Part shown: positions 55,219 to 64,000 of the stretch, piece after piece
Layout of the letters: every line of letters starts with the position of its first letter
Numbering within the stretch: position 1 is the first letter of the stretch
Source of the DNA: Candidatus Nitrospira neomarina
GTDB taxonomy: Bacteria; Nitrospirota; Nitrospiria; Nitrospirales; UBA8639
Length of the DNA stretch: 64,000 bases
Assembly (NCBI RefSeq): GCF_032051675.1
Contig: NZ_CP116968.1
Location: 3,837,001-3,901,000 of the forward strand
Reading direction: 5' to 3'
The notes under the pieces: model-generated
What the model was told of the DNA's origin: nothing
Databases searched by the model: none
The model's input: only the letters and a program-made list of their open reading frames with translations
Made by a program: the position numbers and the translations under genes

Positions 55219-55689
55219 GTGAGGTTTCTCATGTTGGTGAGGATTTCCTATCTATTTGGACCCCTTGTTTTTTTAGGTTTTGGCCTGATCGGGGTGACTG
55301 GTTCCTGGGGACAAGGAGTACCTGGTCAATCTGTGGAAGAGTCAGGTGGTTTTGTGATTCCGGAATCGATTAAGGGGTTTGATGAACAAAAGGTCAAAAA
55401 TGATCCCATCTGTGATTCCAGCGTCCGTCCTCAAATTGATCATGTAAAACCGGACGAAATGAAAACCGGTGATAGTGTTGTGGTAGAAGGAAAGTATTTC
55501 GGAAAGAAAAAAGAGTGTTTGCACGGTGTGACTTTTGGTTCAGTCCCGGCCAAAGCATTTTCGTTTGTGGATGATGAACGCGTGGAAGTCGTCGTGCCAG
55601 AAGGGTTACGATCCGGCGTCACATTTTTAAATGTTGAGACGGGTGGTGGAACCGCACGAAAGGGTATTTTGATTCAATCAAAAGACTGA
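55219..55689 (+). CDS. Exported IPT/TIG-domain protein
   Basis: The 156-residue product has a signal peptide (about residues 5-32, ending SWGQG). The start at a GTG (55219) or the ATG at 55231 is undecided. Residues 70-150 form an IPT/TIG immunoglobulin-like fold: PQIDHVKPDEMKTGDSVVVE, GVTFGSVPAKAFSFVDD, and the closing VVVPEGLRSGVTFLNVETGG. A single Cys pair (Cys65, Cys100) could form a disulfide. Probably a periplasmic or surface protein; binding partner unknown. Confidence 0.78.
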   Translation: MRFLMLVRISYLFGPLVFLGFGLIGVTGSWGQGVPGQSVEESGGFVIPESIKGFDEQKVKNDPICDSSVRPQIDHVKPDEMKTGDSVVVEGKYFGKKKECLHGVTFGSVPAKAFSFVDDERVEVVVPEGLRSGVTFLNVETGGGTARKGILIQSKD

Positions 55690-56042
55690 GTGCATTTCGC
55701 AAGTAAGGGAAACCATTTTTGAAGATCTCACTCCTTTCCTGGGTTTTCGTTTTTGAATCATTCATGGATTGTTCCCCTTTTTTTTCTGCCAATTATAAAG
55801 GTTGTGTCAATCAGCATCTCCTCTCATCAGCAATTGGCTTAATTGGATCGGAAAGGTTTCAAATTGCTGAGAACGTTTTCGCCCCTCTTCCTATCTCGGG
55901 TCTGTGTTCTTGTTCCTCCCACTTAGCGAATCCTTAAACGGCTTTGGCAGGGGTGAGTGTCGAAGGGTTCCTCGGACCGCCGCGCAGGACATTTCTTTGT
56001 CCTGTCCTGTTCCCATCTTCTTTCCCAACAAGATTTGAAACA
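55690..56042. other. Intergenic, no supported gene
   Basis: 353 bases between two convergent genes. Only a short Cys/Phe-rich frame (55719-55937) exists, without a start signal. No terminator was identified. Confidence 0.4.
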
Positions 56043-56606
56043 TTATTGAACGAATTGTTCGCGTTTAAACTTCGCCATGGCTTGTTTCTCACATTCCGGG
56101 CAAATGCCATGGGTAAAGGTCATATTGGAGTGAGCGGTAAAATAGGTTTCCAGTTGGTGCCAGGTCTCCCTCTCATCACGAATTTTTTTGCAATCCGCGC
56201 AGATAGGTAAAAGGCCTTCGAGCAATTGGATTCGTGCGAGGGATTCTTCTCTTCGGGCAATGAGCGCATTGCGATGATACAACAGTATGGCAATGATCCA
56301 CATTGAAAAAAGCGCTAATCCACGATTCGTGAAAACTTTCCAAATTGGGACAACCAAGGGTTCGGGTGAATAAAAAATCCCGACAATGGTCAAGATAGAA
56401 CAGATAAGGACTATTGCGGGCATAGCCCATGCGGGATGCAGAAAAGACCCGATCAAGACGGCTAAGATATACGGGATGGCACAGGCAACTCCCAAGGGTA
56501 TGTGAAGGTCTACATAGAATGTCGCGACAATTAGGAGAAGGGACAAGGCCCAAATCCTCGATTGTGGATGTTGGAGGCTGCGGTTTCTTTTCTTTCCGTT
56601 CTGCAA
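56043..56606 (-). CDS. Membrane protein with C-terminal CxxC...HxxCxxC motif
   Basis: A TTG start behind GGAGAATATCC. The 187-residue protein has about four transmembrane helices (18-35, 38-56, 60-80, 96-112) and then a coiled segment (LIARREESLARIQLLEG). The C-terminal motif is LLPICADCKKIRDERETW (Cys136, Cys139) and THGICPECE (His166, Cys169, Cys172). This tail, probably a zinc site, recurs at the end of many sensory proteins in other bacteria. No kinase or cyclase domain is attached, so it may be a membrane sensor or adaptor. The CBS-receiver protein at 46064 carries a similar pattern. Confidence 0.8.
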   Translation of the reverse strand: MQNGKKRNRSLQHPQSRIWALSLLLIVATFYVDLHIPLGVACAIPYILAVLIGSFLHPAWAMPAIVLICSILTIVGIFYSPEPLVVPIWKVFTNRGLALFSMWIIAILLYHRNALIARREESLARIQLLEGLLPICADCKKIRDERETWHQLETYFTAHSNMTFTHGICPECEKQAMAKFKREQFVQ

Positions 56607-56841
56607 GGATATTCTCCAAGTGGTCGAACGTGAGAATCGAAGTGCCCTTCCGAGATCCGGCCTTAAGCGCCAAACAAATTTGCGGCATTATAAATGAGTG
56701 GAGGACAGTATGATAGTTTCTGTTGGGAGTCTTAGCGGAGACTTGGCAATTTTGTCTTGAAGGGCAACAAGAGATTGAAAATCGCGAGATCGAGTCGGAA
56801 GTCGTTCCCTGTGACAAACAATCGCCAACCCGTCATTCCCA

Positions 56842-57666
56842 TTATCCATGCTGCCAGATGGTTAACACCGGGTCTGCTGTTCCTGGACGGAGGGGAGCTT
56901 GGTGAAGATAGTATCCGGCGCAGACGAGGCCGACGTCTTCCGCGATGCCTCGCGCCACCTCTGCCTCGGCGGCACTATGATTAATCATGACGAAGGTTCC
57001 ACCAATGACGAGATTATTGGCGACTTGGGCGAATACCGCGCTCGGATTGAATAAGCTAAGCGGTAATCGCCAGGCCAGTAAGGGTTTGGGAGTGACGAAT
57101 GGATACCAGGCCGTAATAATATCGGCCTGCCTGGTGAACCGGCGAAAGTCGGCAATTACATACTCGGTTTGCGACAAATCTTGAATGTGCCCGCGGGCAT
57201 AATCGATGCGGCTTCGCCCGTTACAATACAGACGATGCCCATCTACCTCGACGCCTGTCAGGCGCTTTGGCTGGAAGAATGTGTGTAGGGCCGCAGCATA
57301 AGCGAAATTGGCACTCCCGAGATCACAAACCCGTTGATTGAGAAGAACAGGCCAACCAAGAGCATGTCTGGCACGATCCAGTATGTCCAGATAGGAATAA
57401 TTCAGAAGAGCAGTTTCGGGAGTAAGCGATGTTTCGAAACGCGAGCGATATGACTTCGCCAGTTCTTCAATTCTGTGTTGTTGGATCGGTGTAAGATTGG
57501 TCAGTGGCCCCTTGGAGGGTTCGCGGAACGGTCCCCGAGACCATCGGAAAGCTTGCGAGGCTTCGTACCAAAATCGGTGATAGCCTGATCGGAGCCGGTC
57601 GGTCAGGGATATCCCTTTTGGTCGTTGGCTATTAAGCCAACCGGAGTTGTGTTCCGCATTTCTCAT
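56842..57666 (-). CDS. SAM-methyltransferase-fold protein
   Basis: The 274-residue protein has a Rossmann methyltransferase core: RVCDLGSANFAYAAALHTFF (motif I, about residues 112-131), GVEVDGHRLYCNGRSRIDYA, then YVIADFRRFTRQADIITAWYPF, and a late GGTFVMINHS strand. The N-terminal 100 residues are helical and basic. The class and substrate are unknown. It stands alone between the CxxC membrane protein gene and the macro-domain remnant. The ribosome binding site is weak. Confidence 0.72.
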   Translation of the reverse strand: MRNAEHNSGWLNSQRPKGISLTDRLRSGYHRFWYEASQAFRWSRGPFREPSKGPLTNLTPIQQHRIEELAKSYRSRFETSLTPETALLNYSYLDILDRARHALGWPVLLNQRVCDLGSANFAYAAALHTFFQPKRLTGVEVDGHRLYCNGRSRIDYARGHIQDLSQTEYVIADFRRFTRQADIITAWYPFVTPKPLLAWRLPLSLFNPSAVFAQVANNLVIGGTFVMINHSAAEAEVARGIAEDVGLVCAGYYLHQAPLRPGTADPVLTIWQHG

Positions 57667-57857
57667 CTCTGGAAGGACTTGTTGAAGAGGGGCTGATGTC
57701 TCGATTGCTCTTTATGTATTTCGGTAGGGATGGGAGTGGTCTTAAATGATCATGGGTGAATGGTCTTCAAAAATGGCCTGAGGGCCTTGTCAATGGTTAT
57801 TCTCCTTTTACCAGACAAAGGGATTATGATATGTGACAAGGAGGGAAGCGCATGTTT

Positions 57858-58338
57858 ATGAAGTGGAAGGTGACATTTTTTTTCAAGTGAGGCCGTGGCT
57901 GTCGCCCATGGGGTGTAGCTCCCAATGACAATTTCGCGAATGGATTGGCGCTCGCCTTACCGGAGCGGTGGCCCGCGATGTACAAAGACTTACGTCATTA
58001 TTGCCAGGTTTCCACCCCGAAGTCCGGCGAGTAATGGAGTTGGGCGGGGCCGGGAACGTGCGGATTACCATTCTCTTAACACAGGAAGCTCCACCGAGTC
58101 ATGGGGCCAATCCCGAAAAGCACCGGTTGAAAATATCAATCATTGTTTGAAAGCACTTCGGAAAACAATTGAATCTGAAAAGTTCAGTAGTGTGGTGTAC
58201 CCACGGCTTGCGACCGGAGTGGGGGGATTGGATTGGAAGGGTGTGAAATCATTAATTGAAAAGCATCTTGGAGATGTACCCATTCCCGTGTATGTCTATT
58301 CCACCTATCATCCAGGAGTAAAAGCCAAAGAACGCTAA
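57858..58338 (+). pseudogene. Macro-domain (ADP-ribose-binding) pseudogene
   Basis: Fragments of one macro domain appear in order but in different frames. These are SEAVAVAHGV, then VAPNDNFANGLALALPERWP up to a stop at KSGE, then ELGGAGNVRITILLTQE, then NINHCLKALRKTIESEK with YPRLATGVGGLDW and VPIPVYVYSTYHP to the stop at 58338. At least three shifts are needed, so sequencing error is unlikely. The pattern matches the macro domains that bind ADP-ribose or O-acetyl-ADP-ribose. Inactive as it stands. The gene converges on the universal stress protein gene with 22 bases between. Confidence 0.85.
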
Positions 58339-58360
58339 TGTCGAACGCAGCCCGTCCTGT

Positions 58361-59224
58361 TTACCGAATCACGAGAATGGATCGCGTGGCCTGGTGGAGC
58401 ACGGTATGGGACACGGTGCCCAACACAAATCGAGTGATCGTTGAAGGATGGTGCATTCCCATCACCAGGAGATCTGGTTCCGTGATTGAAGCCTGTTCCA
58501 ATATCGTATTCGCCGGGGCTCCTAATCCCACATATCCCTTGACTGAATCGTAGCAGCCCTTGAGTTGACTGACGGCCTGCTCAAGGAAGGCTTCGGTGCT
58601 CTCTAAAGCCTGTTCGATTTTGTCCTCCGGTGCAGAGACGCCGCCTCGAAAGAGGGAACGTGGAAGCGGTACCACCGACAAGAGCGTGATCGCTGTCTGT
58701 GGTTGAAAGGGGTGTTTTGTTAAAAACTGGTGCACCTTTTCAACATCAGCGGGGCTTTGGATGGCAATCAGAATTTTCTTGATGTCCGTTAATGGCCCGT
58801 TGATGATCAGGACTGGACATACTGCGTGGGTCAGAACCCGTTGCGAAACACTCCCCAAAAAAAGTTCCTCGACCTGTCCTCTTCCACGAGCGCCCATCAG
58901 AATAAGATCAGAATGTTCTTCCTGGGCCACCGCTAAAATGAGCTCGGCCGGTGAGCCTTCTTCCAATCGGGTTTCCAGCGATTTCACCCCGTCTGAGAGG
59001 AGAGCCTTGCTGCGTGTTAAAGCCTGCTCACCGTCTTTGCGGAGTGCTTCTTCTGCGACTTTGGACAGATCATAGGCAATTTCAGGTCCGAGCATAGAAA
59101 AGGTTAAACGAGGGAGATCAATAACGTGCAGAACGGTCAAGGTGCTGACTGAGGTTAAACTCATGACAGCCTTGGTGGCGTGGGAGGATTGTTCCGATCC
59201 ATCAGTGGCCAGGAGTACTCGCAT
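58361..59224 (-). CDS. Tandem universal stress protein
   Basis: The 287-residue protein contains two UspA domains. The first (residues 1-145) starts MRVLLATDGSEQSSHATKAV and ends with the ATP-binding GARGRGQVEELFLGSVSQRVL. The second (about 150-287) has IKKILIAIQSPADVEK and closes with GMHHPSTITRFVLGTVSHTV, where the GxxG-rich ATP loop is degenerate. So only the first domain is likely to bind ATP. AAGGAG precedes the start. It is usually induced by stress or growth arrest. Confidence 0.92.
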   Translation of the reverse strand: MRVLLATDGSEQSSHATKAVMSLTSVSTLTVLHVIDLPRLTFSMLGPEIAYDLSKVAEEALRKDGEQALTRSKALLSDGVKSLETRLEEGSPAELILAVAQEEHSDLILMGARGRGQVEELFLGSVSQRVLTHAVCPVLIINGPLTDIKKILIAIQSPADVEKVHQFLTKHPFQPQTAITLLSVVPLPRSLFRGGVSAPEDKIEQALESTEAFLEQAVSQLKGCYDSVKGYVGLGAPANTILEQASITEPDLLVMGMHHPSTITRFVLGTVSHTVLHQATRSILVIR

Positions 59225-59371
59225 TGTTCATTTCTCCTTTTTCATTTTTTTTAGTGATCCTGCATGGCCTTGCCTTCTTAGACGGTCTGTGTCTGGGGCT
59301 GGGGTCATTGGTCAGCGCTGCATGGTGTTTATTTTGAATCAGGTATTCAAGTCGAGATCTCACGAAAAGGC

Positions 59372-60385
59372 TCAAAGAGTTGTTGAGCTTCCATGTTTTG
59401 GGGAAGCCTGTTTCGGGCGGAGCATGGTCTTGAGGGCCCCCGTAATTCGTGATTGGGGATCCTGGCGAAAGATCTGTTTCAACATTGCATAGAGTGCGGG
59501 ATGTTTCTGTTCCATCTTCACCGGCGCTTCAAAAAAATATTCCGAGACCACTGCGAAAAATTCCGCCTCGTTCGTAAGCCCATAGGGATTGATGTCCGAA
59601 TGCCCCTTTCGGATTTTGTTCATTTCATTCTGAACCAGGTTGAGCCAGGGTCTAATGGCCGGGCCGGGCAAGGCAATCTCAGGAACCCCGTCTACGGTGC
59701 CATCCGATTTATCCAATAAATGGGTAAACTCATGGATACCCACATTATGTCCGTGTGAGGGTTGGAGAAATCCTTGTAATAAATCCGGTTTGGACAAAAT
59801 CATCATGCGGTTCATTGCCCCGGTTCCAACCATGCCTGAAATAGGGTGCTCTTGCGCTGATCCCATTTGATACCCCTCATCGAAGGAGGTCGGATAAATC
59901 AGGATTTCCCTGATATGTTCCCATTCCCAGCCTGGAAATCCAAATATGGGAATGATGGCACTTGCTGCAACCAATACCCGGACGGTGTCATCAACCGACG
60001 TATTAATGCCGGTGATTCGCTTTTCACGAAGAAAAATATGGATTTCTTCTCGAAAACGGTTTTGGTCGCGGAGAGAAAGCGCCTGATAGAATGGGACATG
60101 CTGTGCGAGAATTTTTTCCCATTGAGTAGGAAACGGGGCTTGACGAATCATCGCCCGGTGCCGAATATGACGAGTCAGGAAGCGGTACAACCAGGCCCCG
60201 CCCAGCGCGATGCCAAAAACCCGTATGACGATGTCGGATGAAGACGGTTGATTCGGCCAAAGGATGGCGAAAATGAGGAAACACACAATTCCGGTAAAGA
60301 TGATGGCGAGAACACGGGTGAGATGTTCCTGGGGGTGAGGTTTTTTCCTCTGATGGATTCCAGGCTTGTTTGTCAATCGTGCCAT
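59372..60385 (-). CDS. MtfA-like zinc metallopeptidase (M90), membrane-anchored
   Basis: A 337-residue protein with two N-terminal transmembrane helices (about residues 24-44 and 52-69). The catalytic domain has zinc motif His218-Glu-Phe-Thr-His222 (GIHEFTHLLDKSDG) and a later NEAEFFAVVSEYFFE segment supplying the third ligand. MtfA of E. coli binds the repressor Mlc and has aminopeptidase activity; it has no membrane helices, so this is a longer relative. Family-specific GFPGWEWEHIREILIYPTSF is present. It is transcribed alone. Confidence 0.9.
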   Translation of the reverse strand: MARLTNKPGIHQRKKPHPQEHLTRVLAIIFTGIVCFLIFAILWPNQPSSSDIVIRVFGIALGGAWLYRFLTRHIRHRAMIRQAPFPTQWEKILAQHVPFYQALSLRDQNRFREEIHIFLREKRITGINTSVDDTVRVLVAASAIIPIFGFPGWEWEHIREILIYPTSFDEGYQMGSAQEHPISGMVGTGAMNRMMILSKPDLLQGFLQPSHGHNVGIHEFTHLLDKSDGTVDGVPEIALPGPAIRPWLNLVQNEMNKIRKGHSDINPYGLTNEAEFFAVVSEYFFEAPVKMEQKHPALYAMLKQIFRQDPQSRITGALKTMLRPKQASPKHGSSTTL

Positions 60386-60593
60386 GTCGAGTAAGCCCTA
60401 AATTTTTCTTGACGTTACCAATTTTCGTGGCACTCTCGATGCCAACAAAAGGATCTGTGAGGGGCAATGAAATGACCTTGCAAGCCTGGCCCAGCATTTC
60501 ATTTTTTCCCTGGGCCCTACCCATTTTAGTACATTGATATGGCCAAGGATTCTTTCAGGAATCCGGAATGTGCCAGATAAGGGGGACTCTACC

Positions 60594-61055
60594 ATGAAGT
60601 CAAAAGGCAAAGGGCGTGGGGTTGTCTGGTGGGGGGCAGGGACCTGCCTAGCGATTGCCGTGTGGGTGGTCGGTGGCGGGATAGCGAGGTCTCAAGAGCC
60701 ATCTTTTTCCACACCTCGCCAGGTGGTGGAGCAGTGGGTTGAAGTCTACCCGGGTAATATGGAACGGGCCGCTGAGCTGACGACAACGGCCTTTAGAGAA
60801 GGTGTATCCAAAGAAGAATGGATTGCCATCCGAGGTCCGTATCTTCGGGACCTCCAGTTGAAATATGTGCGTGCCAAGATAGCCCATGAGAAGATTATGG
60901 GAAAAGAAGCCCACGTGATTGTCCATGCTCACATTATCACGCTGATGGGTGATCAGCCGCAGGATGAATTGTATGTCCTGCTGAAGAATCCTGAGGGCAG
61001 GTGGGTGATCGATCAAGTGGAGGTATATACGGAATCGTTTAATACGGGTCCCTGA
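60594..61055 (+). CDS. Small exported protein, NTF2-like by appearance
   Basis: Start at 60594 behind AAGGGGGA. The 153-residue product has a signal peptide (about residues 8-32, ending IARSQ). The mature part begins with TPRQVVEQWVEVYPGNMERAAE and alternates helix and strands to GRWVIDQVEVYTESF, the layout of NTF2-like or DUF4878-type proteins. I cannot assign a function. It is convergent with the CBS gene downstream. Confidence 0.7.
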   Translation: MKSKGKGRGVVWWGAGTCLAIAVWVVGGGIARSQEPSFSTPRQVVEQWVEVYPGNMERAAELTTTAFREGVSKEEWIAIRGPYLRDLQLKYVRAKIAHEKIMGKEAHVIVHAHIITLMGDQPQDELYVLLKNPEGRWVIDQVEVYTESFNTGP

Positions 61056-61112
61056 ACCGGAAGGAGTCAGGAGTTGAACAAAAGATGATGCAGCCATGTC
61101 CTGCCTTGTCTT

Positions 61113-61562
61113 CTACCCCGCGATTTCCTTAATGATGTCCCAGGCAGAAATAATTCCCACCAGTTGACGATCTCCTTCCACCACGGGCAGTAAATAAATC
61201 GTTTTCGGATTTTTCATGATCAAGGCTGCGCAGGCCAGTACGGAATCATTCGGTCGGGCACATGGAGGATGGGGGTTCATCACCTGCGTGACCGGGTTGG
61301 GTTTAAGTTCTCCAAGCCGTTCGTGGAACTGGGCAAGGTCCGGAGCAAAACGAACATCGGGAAGATCCCCTTGAGAAATGTAGGAAGGCATGGCCCGTTC
61401 AAGAATCTGCCAGAAATTCAGTGTTCCCAGTAACATCTTTTTCTCATCCACGACCGGTAAGTCTTGGTGGCGCAGATCCGCCATTTGGCGAAGGGCTTCC
61501 CCGATCGTACATTGTGGAAGGATGGTATGTGGCTGGCGGATCATGATGTCCTGAGCCTTCAT
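61113..61562 (-). CDS. CBS-pair protein coupled to a permease gene
   Basis: Start at 61562 (MKAQDIMIRQ), whose ATG overlaps the TGA of the permease gene (ATGA), indicating translational coupling. The 149-residue protein is a CBS pair: QDLPVVDEKKMLLGTLNFW and IYLLPVVEGDRQLVGIISAWD. A longer frame upstream lies inside the permease gene and is ignored. It may gate or sense for the ArsB/NhaD-family transporter by binding adenosine nucleotides (inference from coupling). Confidence 0.88.
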   Translation of the reverse strand: MKAQDIMIRQPHTILPQCTIGEALRQMADLRHQDLPVVDEKKMLLGTLNFWQILERAMPSYISQGDLPDVRFAPDLAQFHERLGELKPNPVTQVMNPHPPCARPNDSVLACAALIMKNPKTIYLLPVVEGDRQLVGIISAWDIIKEIAG

Positions 61563-62905
61563 AAATACCTCATCCAAATGTAAAGGGTGCTGATCAGTAT
61601 TTGTAAGATCATGAGTGGAAATGCCATTTTCAAAAATGGCAGAAATCGAAATGGCACGCCATTGCGTTCCGCGATCCCCGCCACAATCAAATTGGCGGAG
61701 GCTCCCACCAGTGTCCCATTTCCTCCTAAGCACGCACCCAACGATAATGCCCACCAGAGGGTTTCGGCCTGTTCAAGTGGAATCCCGGTCTGCTGAAAGA
61801 CCGGGAGCATGCTTTTGATCATGGGAATCATGGTGGCCACAAAGGGTATATTATCCACAATAGCGGAAAGAATAGCCGAAACCCAAAGAATGGTCAGGGT
61901 CGTAATCATGAAATTTCCTGCGGTGAGACTTAAGGTCCAATCGGCAATGGACTGTAAAAGGCCGGTATGTTCCACACCGGTGACGATAATGAACAAGCCG
62001 CAGAAAAAGAAAATGGTAATCCACTCCACCTGCCCGAATAATGCATGAACTTTATGCCCTGCCTGTTCGTTGTCTAAGGAAAATGTGACCAGTAACAGGA
62101 GCAGGGCGGCGCCACCCAGTGCAATGGTGGCGGGTTCCATGCCAATTGTATGGGCTAAGATAAATCCGAGAATAACCAGGCTAAAGACCAGGAGACAGTG
62201 TTTCAATAGACCAACATCCCGAATGGCCTCATATTCGTTAAAAGCCATAATGCGGGCTCGAGCTTCCGGTGATGCGAACATGGCTTTTCCAAACATAAAC
62301 CAAAGAGGGATGAGTGTGGCACAAAAGGCCACAATGGCGACGGGAGCCAGGTGAATCACAAAATCATTAAATGTCAAACTGGTGGCAGAGCCAATCATAA
62401 TGTTGGGGGGATCACCAATTAGCGTAGCGGTGCCCCCTGTATTCGAGGCATTAATCTCTGCGAAGAGCAGAGGATACGGATTGATTTTCAGCTCGTCAGC
62501 AATGAGCAGGGTAACCGGTGCGACCAACAGCACCGTAGTGACATTATCTAAAAATGCCGAGAGCACTGCGGTCACAATTGAAAGCATAACCAGGATGCCC
62601 CACGGACTGCCCTTGGCTGCCTTCGCGGCTTTGATCGCGAGAAATTGAAAGATGCCGCATTCTTTGGTAATTCCGACCAGGATCATCATGCCGGTGAGTA
62701 GGCCGATGGTATTGAAGTCAATGCCTTGAATCGCTTGGTCTTGTGTGAGGACTCCTGTTCCAATAACGGTAGCGGCTCCAAGAAGCGCTACAATTGCGCG
62801 ATTAAACCGTTCAGAGATAATGACCGCATAGGTCAATATTAAAATTGAGGTAGCCACCCAAAGTGGCGAGAGACCAAAGATGGTTTGAATAGGTGTTTCG
62901 TGCAT
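61559..62905 (-). CDS. ArsB/NhaD-family ion permease
   Basis: The 448-residue membrane protein has about 11-12 helices and the inverted-repeat plan of the ion transporter superfamily. Each half has a signature: FLDNVTTVLLVAPVTLL with GDPPNIMIGSATSLTFNDFV, and IVDNIPFVATMIPMIKSM with LGGNGTLVGASANLIVAG. Family members export Na+, arsenite or carry organic or inorganic anions. The substrate cannot be told from sequence. It is part of a minus-strand group with a SulP transporter upstream and a CBS protein downstream; the gap to the SulP gene is 33 bases. Confidence 0.88.
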   Translation of the reverse strand: MHETPIQTIFGLSPLWVATSILILTYAVIISERFNRAIVALLGAATVIGTGVLTQDQAIQGIDFNTIGLLTGMMILVGITKECGIFQFLAIKAAKAAKGSPWGILVMLSIVTAVLSAFLDNVTTVLLVAPVTLLIADELKINPYPLLFAEINASNTGGTATLIGDPPNIMIGSATSLTFNDFVIHLAPVAIVAFCATLIPLWFMFGKAMFASPEARARIMAFNEYEAIRDVGLLKHCLLVFSLVILGFILAHTIGMEPATIALGGAALLLLLVTFSLDNEQAGHKVHALFGQVEWITIFFFCGLFIIVTGVEHTGLLQSIADWTLSLTAGNFMITTLTILWVSAILSAIVDNIPFVATMIPMIKSMLPVFQQTGIPLEQAETLWWALSLGACLGGNGTLVGASANLIVAGIAERNGVPFRFLPFLKMAFPLMILQILISTLYIWMRYL

Positions 62906-62938
62906 CTTTCTAGTAACCTAATTTTTAAGGTCCAAAAA

Positions 62939-64000
62939 TCAGGCCTGTTCAGAGGGAGTCGCAGGAAGATTTTTGTTTGGTGCCGAAGGTCGTGATGGGT
63001 CCTGAGAGGAGGCTCCTTCTACCAAGGAGGCTTTCTGCAGGGCCTCCAAACGGCTGGCAAAGCGATGGCCGGGCCGAATCTGCACCAGCACTCCCAAGCC
63101 ATCCAATGCCTTGGTCACGTGAGGCTGCATGCCAACGAAGAAGAGATGTTGGTGGTGGGCCTTGACGATATTCAACATATCTTCCACCGCCAACGCCGCT
63201 GTCCCGTCAATGGCCGGGACTTTGGATAAATCCAAAACAACGCTAGAAAACGTATTAAAGCCCGGGACCGTTTCCAAGCGGCGGACCATGGTTTTGGCCG
63301 ATCCAAAGCTCATGGGGCCATCCACATGAATCAAGAGAATTTTCCCGTTGGCTTGTTCCAGAATGATGGCTTCTTCCGGTAAAAGAGGGGTGCTGGGAGT
63401 TGGATTCGTCACGATGTGGAGATTAGCCAGCTCTAAATCCGCCATGCGTTTGACAAAGAACAGACTGGCAAAGACCATTCCCACCGCCACGGCGGTAATG
63501 AGATCCACGAGAACGGTGGTCAGTAACACCACTGTCATGATGACGACATCGATACGGGGGGCTTGCAGGATGTGTCGTAAGAACCGCCAGTCAATAATAT
63601 CAATGCCAACTTTGAACAAAATCCCCCCGAGAACGGCTAAGGGAATTTTTTCGGCCAAAGGACCAAGTCCCAAAAGAACTGCCAATAAAATTATGGAGTG
63701 AAATACGCCGGAGATCGGTGTCCGTCCTCCGGTTCGGATATTGGCTACCGACCGCATGGTGGCTCCGGCACCTGGGAGACCTCCAAATAGCCCGGCGACC
63801 ATGTTCCCTATGCCCTGGCCGATAAGCTCACGGTCCGGGTCATGTTGGGTCCGGGTCATGTTATCGCAGACCAGGCTGGTTAACAGGCTATCGATCGCTC
63901 CCAATACAGCCAGGATGGCAGCTGATTCCAGTACGATTTGCAAGGTGTCCCAGGTGAAGGTTGGCATGAGAGGGGCGGGGAATCCCCGTGGAACCTCTCC
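62939..64000 (-). CDS. SulP-family anion transporter with STAS domain, partial
   Basis: The frame is open to the window edge, so the N-terminus is missing. The last membrane helices show GAIDSLLTSLVCDNMTRTQH, GLPGAGATMRSVANIRTGGR and GGILFKVGIDIIDWRFLRHI. A STAS domain (about the last 130 residues) follows with ILLIHVDGPMSFGSA and VVLDLSKVPAIDGTAALAV, then a Ser/Pro-rich tail. SulP proteins carry sulfate, bicarbonate or other anions. In an autotroph bicarbonate uptake is attractive but not shown. Confidence 0.9.
   Translation of the reverse strand, partial: GEVPRGFPAPLMPTFTWDTLQIVLESAAILAVLGAIDSLLTSLVCDNMTRTQHDPDRELIGQGIGNMVAGLFGGLPGAGATMRSVANIRTGGRTPISGVFHSIILLAVLLGLGPLAEKIPLAVLGGILFKVGIDIIDWRFLRHILQAPRIDVVIMTVVLLTTVLVDLITAVAVGMVFASLFFVKRMADLELANLHIVTNPTPSTPLLPEEAIILEQANGKILLIHVDGPMSFGSAKTMVRRLETVPGFNTFSSVVLDLSKVPAIDGTAALAVEDMLNIVKAHHQHLFFVGMQPHVTKALDGLGVLVQIRPGHRFASRLEALQKASLVEGASSQDPSRPSAPNKNLPATPSEQA

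Overview
The window looks like chromosomal DNA of a nitrite-oxidising or related Nitrospira-type bacterium (phylum Nitrospirota). This is inferred from one long complex I operon with two NuoM subunits and no NuoE/NuoF, from many small CBS and receiver-domain proteins, and from a dispersed terminal-inverted-repeat element of a kind I associate with Nitrospira. No 16S or marker gene is present, so the assignment is inference. I saw no rRNA, tRNA or CRISPR array.

Layout. 0.6-2.8 kb: a C-terminal multicopper oxidase remnant next to a frameshifted FAD oxidoreductase. 2.9-8.2 kb: a minus-strand run of an M28 peptidase, two SAM methyltransferases and a PhoD-like phosphatase lipoprotein. 8.4-12.3 kb: exported proteins (EF-hand-like protein, beta-sandwich protein, outer-membrane barrel, His-rich peptide) and a CBS protein. 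13.7-27.3 kb: nuoABCDGIJKLMMN, an energy-converting complex with an extra proton-pumping subunit, a lengthened NuoL arm, and no nuoE, nuoF or nuoH in the cluster. 27.4-33.5 kb: a zinc-ribbon membrane protein, the arsenosugar pair arsM-arsS, a YHS-like protein, a cyclase-family lipoprotein, a ubiquitin-fold protein and two Hsp20 chaperones.

34-38.7 kb: a TPR lipoprotein, an unknown protein, an exported ATP-dependent DNA ligase, an aldo/keto reductase and a glutathionyl-hydroquinone reductase. 40-45.3 kb: a degenerate receiver protein, an unknown protein, and a minus-strand trio of ATP-grasp enzyme, DUF169 protein and a B12-binding-type radical SAM protein ending in a Cys-Cys-Ala-Glu-Pro tail, interspersed with repeat copies. 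46-53.6 kb: a signalling island of CBS-receiver protein, Rieske oxygenase, membrane histidine kinase with OmpR-type regulator, cupredoxin, stand-alone receiver and a globin-receiver fusion. 54-64 kb: a TPR protein, an IPT/TIG protein, a membrane protein with a CxxC...HxxCxxC tail, a methyltransferase, a macro-domain pseudogene, a tandem universal stress protein, an MtfA-like peptidase, a small exported protein, and a minus-strand transport group of CBS protein, ArsB/NhaD-family permease and SulP-STAS transporter that runs off the window end.

How it fits together: the Nuo complex without an NADH module is probably adapted to a low-potential carrier such as ferredoxin, driven forwards or in reverse by proton-motive force. 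The surrounding genes are mostly stress, redox, metal/metalloid and signalling functions. Three genes are visibly broken by frameshifts. Two of these are single homopolymer changes that could be sequencing error. The macro-domain gene carries several shifts and is a real decaying pseudogene.
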